Made by a program: the position numbers and the translations under genes. From Mesorhizobium muleiense (GTDB lineage Bacteria > Pseudomonadota > Alphaproteobacteria > Rhizobiales > Rhizobiaceae): 64,000 nucleotides of DNA. This document shows, in pieces, positions 55,170 to 63,117 of this stretch (positions are counted from its first letter, which is position 1; each line of letters begins with the position of its first letter). The stretch covers positions 1 to 64,000 of the forward strand of contig NZ_FNEE01000021.1 in assembly GCF_900099905.1 (NCBI RefSeq). The letters run 5' to 3'. A model generated the notes under the pieces. The model was not told the DNA's origin. It did not search any database and saw only the letters and a program-made list of their open reading frames with translations.

Positions 55170-56351
55170 TCAGTCAATGACGATCAGGCGGCGCTCTACA
55201 TCGCAGAATCGCTGCCCGCCTTTGGCGGTTACAACGAAGGGTTCCGAGATCGCTGCGCCAAAATCATCGAGCCAAACCCCGGACTGAAAGTGAAAGCACA
55301 TGCCCTCCTGCAGGGGGGTTCTTTCGCCGGCGCGGATGCTCACCGTGCGTTCGCCCCAGTCTGGGGGATAAGCGATACCGATGGAATAACCCACGCGGCT
55401 ATCCTTGCTGTAGCCGTTTCGCTTCAGAATACTCTGGAATACGGCTGCAACGTCCTCGACAGTCACGCCAGGCTTAGCCGCTTCGAGGGCCACATCGCCG
55501 CCTTTCACGATTACTGCAGCCAACCGCGAGACCTCCTCTGGCGGCTTTCCGATGTGCACAGTTCTGGTAAGAGGGGTAGTGTAATGGCGCCGTGCCGCCC
55601 CTAGCTCCATAACCACCAAACCGGATTTCGGCAGAGGCTGGTCGCTCCATGTCAGGTGGGGGGTGCTCGTCCCCTCTCCGACCTGAATCAAGGGACAAAG
55701 GCCTGTGTAATCACCGAACTTACCATCCACACCCAAGACCTGGTTGCGGTAGACGTCCGCTATGACCTCGTATTCGCGTACACCCGGCTTGAGCTTGGCA
55801 ATCGCCTCACGCATGGTTTTGCTGATGATGCGTCCGGCTTCCCGCATGTATACCAGCTCGGCCTCGGACTTGACGAGCCTGGCCCAGTTGACCAGTTCCC
55901 GATTGTTGCTGATCTTGGCGTTGGGAAGGCCCCGTACCAAATGCTGATGCGCTCTTGCCGTGTAGTAATGGGTGTCGAGCTCAACACCGATTCGATCGGA
56001 CCCCCAGCTCTTTGACGTGATGAGGTCACACAATTCATCGAAGGGATGGTCATCGGGGTGGTGAACGAGGGTTTCGGAGAAGGAGACGATGTTTCCGGCG
56101 GGCAGATTTGTCGTAATGTGGGCTGACTTGGCGTCGATCGGACGTCCGAACCAAAACGGCATGTCCTCCTTAAGGTGAACCATCACAGCTTGCGGTGTGT
56201 AGAAGGACCAGCTGTCGAAGCCCGTCAGCCAGCCCATATTAGCGGGATCCTGGCAGATGAGCAGATCGAATCCGGCTTTCTCCATGCGCTTTTTCACATT
56301 TAGAACGCGCCGATCGAACTCATTGGGCAGAAAGGGTTTTTGGTAGTTCAT
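55170..56351 (-). CDS. M24 family hydrolase, ectoine-hydrolase/creatinase-like (copy 3)
   Basis: It is a 393-residue protein, the same length as copy 1 and alike over its whole length (FDLLICQDPANMGWLTGFDS, RAHQHLVRGLPNAKISNNRE, VGYSIGIAYPPDWGERTVSI). Metal ligands are absent here too (VMELGAARRHYTTPLTRT; GYSIG; FHFQSGVW). AGAAGGA stands before the ATG at 56351. It is first in line before the EhuBCDA-like transporter, read in the same direction, which couples uptake and ring or amide opening. In the known Ehu/Eut system the ectoine hydrolase EutD sits beside the same transporter type. Confidence 0.88.
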   Translation of the reverse strand: MNYQKPFLPNEFDRRVLNVKKRMEKAGFDLLICQDPANMGWLTGFDSWSFYTPQAVMVHLKEDMPFWFGRPIDAKSAHITTNLPAGNIVSFSETLVHHPDDHPFDELCDLITSKSWGSDRIGVELDTHYYTARAHQHLVRGLPNAKISNNRELVNWARLVKSEAELVYMREAGRIISKTMREAIAKLKPGVREYEVIADVYRNQVLGVDGKFGDYTGLCPLIQVGEGTSTPHLTWSDQPLPKSGLVVMELGAARRHYTTPLTRTVHIGKPPEEVSRLAAVIVKGGDVALEAAKPGVTVEDVAAVFQSILKRNGYSKDSRVGYSIGIAYPPDWGERTVSIRAGERTPLQEGMCFHFQSGVWLDDFGAAISEPFVVTAKGGQRFCDVERRLIVID

Positions 56352-56904
56352 GCGTACGATCCTTCTCGGAATTGAGCACGGACTCTCCCGCCATTACCGG
56401 GACGGGTGGTGGCCAAACGCCTGCAAATTGATGTCCACGCTCCCCGTGGTGCCCCGCACTTCCCTTGTCTTTTTTGTCTCGCGGAAGGCTAGGCGAGCAT
56501 TTGTCGGAAGGGGTGCGCAGTCAAATGCAGTGTTTATATCGCCATCATCTCGCTTCGAGATGGCAGCGTCGGCCATTGCCGCCCGATCTGGTCAGGGAGG
56601 AATTCACGCTGGGTCGTCCCAGCCCCCATCTGAAAACACGATGGTGCTCGTATAAAATCTATATTGGGCTTTGGGCGGCCCGCTCAGGGCTTATCAGCTT
56701 GACGTTGGGACTTCGTGATCTCGACGGAACGAGACTGCGCCCGCCTAGGCATTCCGCGAAGGCGGTTGGCGCTCACTCCTGTTTGTGCCTGCATCCGATT
56801 CCGAGATAGCTTCCAGTGTGACAACCCTCCCGGATGCATTACGGGTAGGCCGGACTTACGCGGAATTTCAGGCAACTCAGATATTTGTATTGTGGTGAAC
56901 GTCG
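56352..56904. other. Upstream region of the hydrolase-transporter operon
   Basis: This 550-base stretch must contain the operon promoter. No gene is supported, though open frames exist on both strands. No definite -35/-10 pair could be chosen. Confidence 0.4.
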
Positions 56905-56968
56905 CCCAAAGCGCCCTTAGCCTTAGCCTTCATATCCGTCAACTCGAAGAAGGTGGACACCAAGCGTA
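56905..56968 (+). pseudogene. LysR-type HTH fragment
   Basis: The plus-strand reading VNVAQSALSLSLHIRQLEEG resembles the recognition helix of LysR regulators (AQSALSRxIRQLEEELG). Only about 20 codons remain, with no start and no effector domain, and it overlaps the end of an Lrp remnant on the other strand. It is a trace of a lost regulator gene. Confidence 0.4.
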
Positions 56969-57240
56969 GCCTGGAGCCGGTTGGCTGCCACCATGGTCTT
57001 TAGGCTCTTTATACGAGCGTTCTGAGAAAAGAACTTGCGCATGAACTGATCGTAATCCTCCAGGCTACGTGCGGTGACATAGAGCACAAAGTCGGCCTCG
57101 CCGGTTATGTCGAACGCGTCGCAATCTCGGGTAAGGATTTGAGATCCCGCTTGAACTTGTCGATGATGTCCGCGCGTTCCCGCTCCAGGGTCATCATCAC
57201 GATCGACTGGATGGGTCGAGCCGCCGGTCTCAGCTTCCAG
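56923..57240 (-). pseudogene. Lrp/AsnC family regulator, C-terminal remnant
   Basis: In two frames the minus strand reads PIQSIVMMTLERERADIIDK FKRDLKSLPEIA, then DITGEADFVLYVTARSLEDY and MRKFFSQNARIKSLKTMVAA, the RAM domain of an Lrp regulator like the intact one at 26954. A frame change near 57115 and loss of the whole HTH domain show it is dead. Its place upstream of the hydrolase-transporter operon suggests it once controlled it. Confidence 0.75.
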
Positions 57241-57990
57241 GCTTTTGGTCATCGAAGAAAGAATGGCCAACTTTCTGCGCCGTCATCGCGACCGGCGAAG
57301 AGAGAGTGTTGCTGGTCAGTGCTATCACCCGTTTATTCTGCTCATGTCGGGCAGGATGTGGAAGTCGATTGTCGATGGGAACCATATTTTGGCTGCAAAG
57401 TCCGCATTTGCCGCGTCGGGAACGGGCGACAGGCTGGTTTCTGAAGGTATAGGGCGCGGCGCGACCTGTCCGACGAGTTTGACATCATCGACACAGGCTG
57501 GGGCGGACACGCTGCAACCTTCATCTTACCAATTGATCCGGTGGTCGTCGGAGCACAGATCATCACAGCACTCCAGGTTTTTTGGTCCCGAGACCTCGAT
57601 CGCTCCGGAGGTAGTATCTGTGCCAAATTCAACGGAAGTGACTCCTATACACTATTCCCGACATCGTGACGCTAGGAGCACGGTGAGGAGTTTATCGTCC
57701 CTTGGGGTAGGGCTTCGCGCCCTTGAAACCGGGCAGGAGGAGTGGTGGATATAGATGCATCTCCCTGCCAACCTGCCACTGAACCGTCTGACAAGATTCT
57801 GCTTGCAGCGCTCCAGAACAGTAAGATCGCGTTCCGTGCGCTCAATCAGCTCGACAAGTTCCGATTCCTGCTGCGCCCTGCTGTGCCGGCTCACAGGAAG
57901 GTGAAAGAACGGGACGCATGATCGCGAAAGGACCATAGACTGATCAGATGACATTTCAGATCAGTCCGCACGTCTGTTGGAGATGTCCAG
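57241..57990. other. Stretch with unrecognised coding-like traces
   Basis: On the plus strand near 57470-57660 a reading FDIIDTGWGGHAATFILPID and VVVGAQIITALQVFW looks protein-like, and a second one near 57775-57920 ends LNQLDKFRFLLRPAVPAHRK. Neither has a clear start, and I recognise no family. These may be pieces of a gene lost together with the regulators. Confidence 0.35.
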
Positions 57991-60495
57991 CTACGAAAGG
58001 CAAGCCTTGAGGAGCTCAGGCGCAACCAGCTCCTCCACGCCGCGCCACTCGCCCTTCACGCGGCTGCGTCCGGCGTCATAGAATGGCCGCAGAGAAGCTA
58101 TGGCGGAATAGCGCTCCCCAGCGATCTCGAGTTCGAATGACCCTCCGGACAGCCAATCAGCCGTCACCCCGGCTTCTGAGGTGAGATATCCCATGCCGAT
58201 GCCACAGCCGACAGTGTGACCAAATCCAGCCGAGCGCAAGTATCCGACAAGGCTGCCGTTACGCCAGACAGGCTCGGTCCCGAACATCAACGATTTGGCA
58301 TCTGGGGCAGCGAGCTGGACCAGCCGCCGGCGCAAAGGTTTGCCGCGCTGGGCTTCCAGTGCAGCGCGTCCGATGAAATCCTCGCGCTTATCCCAGGCAA
58401 CCGTGAACCCCAGTCCCGATTCCAACGGGGTGTCCCCATCACCAACATCTGCACCCCAGTCACGGTAGCCCGCTTCCAGGCGCAGCGTGTTTAGAGCGAC
58501 ATATCCGGCGTGGCTCAGGCCGAGATCGGCGCCGGCGGCCACCAAGGCGTCGTAGACCCCTAGTGTTTGTTCGGTCGGGATGTGAAGTTCCCAGCCCAAC
58601 TCGCCGACAAAGGTCATCCGGAATGCGAGCGCGAGGCAATACCCGACCTCGATCTCACGAGCCGTTGCGAAGGGAAATGCCTCGTTAGAAAAATCCGCCG
58701 GACTGACGCGTTCCAGTAACTCACGCGATCGTGGACCCATCACGGAGAGGGTCGTATATCCGGATGAGACGTCGGCAACCGAGACGTGGCCGGCTCCCTT
58801 GGCATGCAAGCGCAGCCAGGCGAGATCACGGGTGCGTTGGACGGCCGCTGTCACGACAAGAAATTCCTCGTCACTGATGCGTGCGATAGTGACGTCGGAC
58901 TCCATACCGCCTCGCTCGTTCAGCCACGGCGTATAGACAACACGGCCGACCGCTACGTTCACGTCATTCGTGGACAAGCACTGTAGCAGCGCAAGGGCAT
59001 CCGAACCCTGCACCAGAAGGTGCGCGAAGGAGGTTTGGTCGAACAGAGTGACGCCGGAGCGGGTGGCTGTATGCTCCGCGCCACTTCGCTCGAACCACTC
59101 GTCCCGGCCATACGTTGCATGGCTTTCATTCGGCGATCCAGGCGCACCAAACCATTGAACGCGTTCCCAACCAGCACTTTCACCGAAATTAGCGCCGACG
59201 GCGGACAGGCGGTCGTGCAGGGGGGACACGCGGACCTTGCGTGCCGTCCTCGGCGACTTATGCGGCAAATGAAGCGACCAGAGGTTGCCGACCGCCTCCA
59301 CCGTGCGGTCGTACAGATACCGCCTGTTCCGCTGGAAGGGCATTGACCGCCGGACGTCCATTTCCCAGCAGTCTCCCGCTGCCAAGCCTGTCGACATCCA
59401 CTCTGCCATCACCTTGCCCGCACCACCCGAGGACTCGATGCCGCAGGAATTGAATCCAGAGGCGACATACAGACCTTGAATTTCAGGCGATGGCCCGAGG
59501 TGGAACCGGTTATCAGGCGTGAAGCTCTCAGGGCCGTTGAAATTCAGTTGGAGGCCGACATTTGCCAGGATGGGCATGCGCCCGATGGCCGCAGAGAGAT
59601 ACGGTTCGATGTGATCGAAATCTTCGGGCAACGAATCGAAACTGAAATCGTGGGGTATGCCGTTCATGCCCCAAGGTTTGCCATTGGCCTCGAAGAAACC
59701 CACGAGCAGTTTCCCGGCGTCGGCCTTTGCATAGACGCGCGCGTCCATATCGCGGATCGTCGGCAGGTCGTGGGGCAGGTCGGGAATCGCCTCGGTGACA
59801 ACATAGAAATGCTCGGCAGCCTGCAACGGCACCGACCAGTTGAGTTCAGCAGCTACATTCCGCGTCCACAGGCCGGTGCTGATGACCGCCTGTTCAGCAC
59901 GGACCGTTCCCTGACTGGTTTCCACGCCGACGAAGCGGCCCTTCTCGACGAGGATGCGCGTGACCGGGGTTCGCTCAAGGATCGTTGCTCCACCCTGGCG
60001 CGCCCCAACTGCGAAGGCACGGGCCGTATCGATAGCGTTGGTCATCCCGTCGGAAGCGATCCATGCAGCCCCAAGGACATCACTGACATCGAGCAATGGG
60101 ACTCGGCGCTGGGCTTCCGCAGCGCTTATCATCTCCACGTCCAGGCCAAACGAGCGGCCCATCGAAGACCCGCGCTTGAGCTCTTCAAGCCGGTCCTGGG
60201 TCGCGGCGACGGTGATGGAGCCGGTTTGCCGAAAGCCAGTGGCTTGACCTGTCAGATTTTCGAGGTCCCTGAACAGATCCGCAGAGTATTGAGCGAGCTT
60301 GGCCATGGTTTCATTGGCGCGGAGTTGTGTGACGAGGCCTGCAGCATGCCAGGTGGTGCCGCATGTCAGTTGGTCGCGCTCCAGAAGCAGAACGTCGCGG
60401 TGGCCGAGACGTGTCAGGTGATAGGCTATCGAGAGGCCGATAATGCCGCCTCCGATGACGACGTATTCGACATGCGATGGTAGTTTGCTGGCCAT
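57991..60495 (-). CDS. Dimethylglycine/sarcosine dehydrogenase-like flavoprotein with GcvT domain (copy 2)
   Basis: It is an 834-residue paralogue of the gene at 33736-36210. The DAO domain starts with VVIGGGIIGLSIAYHL (about 12-27) and GTTWHAAGL (H50, the site of covalent FAD in relatives). The GcvT part begins near 440 (LNERGGMESDVTIARISDEE; FVGELGWELHIPTEQT; RLEAGYRDWGADV) and a C-terminal barrel ends near 800. GAGG precedes the ATG. Expected chemistry is oxidative N-demethylation with transfer of the one-carbon unit to tetrahydrofolate. It is higher in G+C than copy 1, so the two did not arise by recent local duplication. Confidence 0.88.
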   Translation of the reverse strand: MASKLPSHVEYVVIGGGIIGLSIAYHLTRLGHRDVLLLERDQLTCGTTWHAAGLVTQLRANETMAKLAQYSADLFRDLENLTGQATGFRQTGSITVAATQDRLEELKRGSSMGRSFGLDVEMISAAEAQRRVPLLDVSDVLGAAWIASDGMTNAIDTARAFAVGARQGGATILERTPVTRILVEKGRFVGVETSQGTVRAEQAVISTGLWTRNVAAELNWSVPLQAAEHFYVVTEAIPDLPHDLPTIRDMDARVYAKADAGKLLVGFFEANGKPWGMNGIPHDFSFDSLPEDFDHIEPYLSAAIGRMPILANVGLQLNFNGPESFTPDNRFHLGPSPEIQGLYVASGFNSCGIESSGGAGKVMAEWMSTGLAAGDCWEMDVRRSMPFQRNRRYLYDRTVEAVGNLWSLHLPHKSPRTARKVRVSPLHDRLSAVGANFGESAGWERVQWFGAPGSPNESHATYGRDEWFERSGAEHTATRSGVTLFDQTSFAHLLVQGSDALALLQCLSTNDVNVAVGRVVYTPWLNERGGMESDVTIARISDEEFLVVTAAVQRTRDLAWLRLHAKGAGHVSVADVSSGYTTLSVMGPRSRELLERVSPADFSNEAFPFATAREIEVGYCLALAFRMTFVGELGWELHIPTEQTLGVYDALVAAGADLGLSHAGYVALNTLRLEAGYRDWGADVGDGDTPLESGLGFTVAWDKREDFIGRAALEAQRGKPLRRRLVQLAAPDAKSLMFGTEPVWRNGSLVGYLRSAGFGHTVGCGIGMGYLTSEAGVTADWLSGGSFELEIAGERYSAIASLRPFYDAGRSRVKGEWRGVEELVAPELLKACLS

Positions 60496-61058
60496 TTGAA
60501 ACCTCGTTCTAGCCTGGTCGCGGAAGCGCGGAACAAGGCGCGTGTAGCAAGGGACACTACCGTTGGATGTGCTTCTATTTCGTGCGATCTCAGGCTTGGG
60601 TAGCAGGATTTCTGCGTCCTCCGCCTTCTAATGCAGCGTTACTTCCGTAAAACGCATAGTGGCCGTCGTCTTAAACACTCACTGAGCCTAGGCAATGCAT
60701 TCATCGCCGGCGAAATAGGCTCTGTAAGGCCCGAAATTCTGCTTCGGCTGTGGCTCCACTGTAATGTTGGAGAAGATAGCCACAGCCGAGATCACCGTAG
60801 ATGAGGTAGGACATCGCATTGACGCGCAATCTTGCCTCGCAGACGTCCTCACTCGCCTGCCTCGTCAATCTGGCCAACCGCCGCCTCGACGAGCTCATGC
60901 CCTACCCGGGGCGCCACACGACGCGAGGAAAGCAGCGCGCCGCCTGCCGTTTCCGATCGCATGGCCGGGCTGACATCACCCGCCCCCCGATCGCAAGCGC
61001 CATTGCCGCAGGAACACTGGCGAAGCGATCAAAGCGGCAGGGGACCGACGACCGGAAT
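60496..61058. other. Region between the flavoprotein and CocE-type hydrolase genes
   Basis: It contains the flavoprotein promoter region. A 65-codon minus-strand frame (60701-60898; AMSYLIYGDLGCGYLLQHYS) has no known family. No gene is supported. Confidence 0.4.
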
Positions 61059-62819
61059 TTATTGAATCGGCAGTCCGCCAGGGACAAACTCGTCGTCCTT
61101 GCGATAGGGCTGACCTCGAAGAGCGTCGTATGCCGGAGCGGGAGCTTGAGCCACCGCCCCCGGAATGACGGGTAGAAGTATTCTGGAACTATACTGAGCT
61201 GAGTGATAGACTCTGTTGATAGACGCTGCTCCGGCAGGAATGGTGCCGAGGACGCTATGCGGAATGGGATTGGTCGCGCCGATAGTTAGTTCGAGACTAT
61301 GCCCTTGCCTGACGACGTGAGCGATGGGCGAAATGAACGACATTCGGAGCTCGTAAATTTCGCCCGGGACAAGTTTCTCAGGTTTCCGAAACGAATGCAC
61401 CACCTCGTCAACATAGGTTCGCTCGTTGTCGATCGCGCGGAGGGAAGCCCGCAACAAACCTGATTGAACGAAGAGCACTCCGTCCGGAGCGACATCTTTC
61501 AAGGTAAGTTCGACGTCGGCGTCGTCGCCGTTATCGATGCTGAGATACAGCACGACTTCCGGATTTCCAAGCAACACCATATCCGAGGTAACTGGCGCTG
61601 TTCGGTAGTTAAGGACGCCGCGGGAATAAGGTCGAACCTGGAATTGCTGATTGTCTCCGTAAAGCTCTGTCCCCGTTGGGTATAGATAGGCGCGGGATCC
61701 CTCATTGGAGTTGGCGCCCGGCTTCTCGGGAGAGATCTGTGCGTCCGCCGTTAGGTAGAAGGTGCGGCGCTCGACTTTCGGGTCTGGCCACGTGTTGTGA
61801 TGCGTCACCCAGCCCTCCACCGATTTCTTCGGATCTCCCTCGGGCTGCTGAACTTCCCAATAGACAGTGATGGGCGGCTCGCTATCTATTCCGTTCTTAA
61901 CACCTTTCACCCAGCGATCGAGGAACTTCATTCGCTCCTTGTCTACAAGGCTATAGCCACGGGGCCCAGGTCCATTGATCCCATGATCACCGTTCATCAG
62001 AACAAGCTTTTTGTTCTTCACATTCTGCATGAAATGGGTAAACATTCGCACGTTAGCCATAGCGGCGCCACCGTAGGCCTCTTGCCAAGCTCCAATGATC
62101 ATGCTGGGAACAGTGACTCTATCGATGAGTTCCTTGCTGACCAAAGTCTCAGAATCCCAAAATTCGTCCTTCAGTGGGTGGTTCCTCCACGCATCAAAAA
62201 AGGAGGTCTTGATGACTTGCCTGTCGCTCCCACGAATGTTGGCGCACTCGGTATCTCCCTGGTTGATGCGCCACTCCGCACCGCGCGGGCCGGTCACAAA
62301 CTCACTATCAATCGCCCATGCTCCCTCTAATAGCGGGAGCATACCGCCAGGGTAACCTAAAAACTCATACCCGTCGCCAAAACCGCTCGCCACGATTGCC
62401 CGCAAATGTGGAGGCCGCTCGGCTGCGACCCAGAACTGCGGCTGCCCCGCCGATGAATTGCCGACCATTCCGATATTGCCATCGCTCCAGGGCTGCCTGG
62501 CGATCCATTCGACGACTTCGGCGCCATAAGGTCCGCCTTTAATCATTCGCTGTTCATGCCAAAAGTCGATGACACCTTCTGAGCATCCGGTTCCTGGAAG
62601 ATTGGCGCCCACGAAAGCGTAGCCGGCATCAAGGAATTCCTTCGCGATTTCGAAAGGGGTCGAGTTCGCTATATATGGATCATAGAGAAAAACGGTCGGA
62701 TACCGGCCCGATTTCTTCGGACAATATGAGATGTAAGCGATGCGCGTTTCATCCTTCATCGTCACGTAGGCGATATTGCGAAACACATCCGCCTCAGTGA
62801 AATCTTCTGCACTTTTCAT
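61059..62819 (-). CDS. CocE/NonD family alpha/beta hydrolase
   Basis: This family contains cocaine esterase, glutaryl-7-ACA acylase and X-Pro dipeptidyl-peptidase relatives, which cleave esters or amides. I take the ATG at 62819 (MKSAEDFTEADVFRNIAYVT) with GGAG 8 bases before it; the frame is open 81 bases further. The 586-residue protein has an alpha/beta core (VFLYDPYIANSTPFE; YAFVGANLPGTGCSEG), the nucleophile site MVGNSSAGQPQF (S122), a His in NGDHGINGPGPRG, and a C-terminal jelly-roll X-Pro_C domain from about 390 (FYLTADAQISPEKP). No signal peptide, so cytoplasmic. It lies downstream of an oligopeptide ABC ATPase gene on the same strand, which suggests it acts on an imported peptide-like compound. 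Confidence 0.87.
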   Translation of the reverse strand: MKSAEDFTEADVFRNIAYVTMKDETRIAYISYCPKKSGRYPTVFLYDPYIANSTPFEIAKEFLDAGYAFVGANLPGTGCSEGVIDFWHEQRMIKGGPYGAEVVEWIARQPWSDGNIGMVGNSSAGQPQFWVAAERPPHLRAIVASGFGDGYEFLGYPGGMLPLLEGAWAIDSEFVTGPRGAEWRINQGDTECANIRGSDRQVIKTSFFDAWRNHPLKDEFWDSETLVSKELIDRVTVPSMIIGAWQEAYGGAAMANVRMFTHFMQNVKNKKLVLMNGDHGINGPGPRGYSLVDKERMKFLDRWVKGVKNGIDSEPPITVYWEVQQPEGDPKKSVEGWVTHHNTWPDPKVERRTFYLTADAQISPEKPGANSNEGSRAYLYPTGTELYGDNQQFQVRPYSRGVLNYRTAPVTSDMVLLGNPEVVLYLSIDNGDDADVELTLKDVAPDGVLFVQSGLLRASLRAIDNERTYVDEVVHSFRKPEKLVPGEIYELRMSFISPIAHVVRQGHSLELTIGATNPIPHSVLGTIPAGAASINRVYHSAQYSSRILLPVIPGAVAQAPAPAYDALRGQPYRKDDEFVPGGLPIQ

Positions 62820-63117
62820 GCTGAACTCCGTGTCACGAAAAAGTCTTTCGACTTTTGGACCGAGGCGGCGGGCATGCGCTGATGTGGCCAGCCCCCTCAC
62901 AAATTAGAATGTTGAGATACGCTCGATGTAGTACTGCCGCTGCGCCACGAGAGTGGCTAACCCGGTGGCATGTTGATTTCAGCTTCCCTTTGTCAAAAGA
63001 GGTTACGGCGTAACGCTTTCGATGTTTGTCTTCGATCCATGTGCCTTCCGGCCGATACACCAACTTCGTCATCTTCCGGATAGTTTGCGACAGGCGCCCC
63101 AGCCTCGAACGCGCCTT
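62820..63117. other. Short region between ABC ATPase and CocE-type gene
   Basis: A 79-codon minus-strand frame starts at 63072 (MTKLVYRPEGTWIEDKHRKR), 46 bases after the ATPase stop. It has no known domain. I leave it unassigned. The CocE gene's ribosome site lies at the left edge. Confidence 0.35.

Noticed and set aside
59476..60483. Plus-strand open frame of 335 codons
   Set aside because: Antisense to the 834-residue flavoprotein gene; no motifs of its own.
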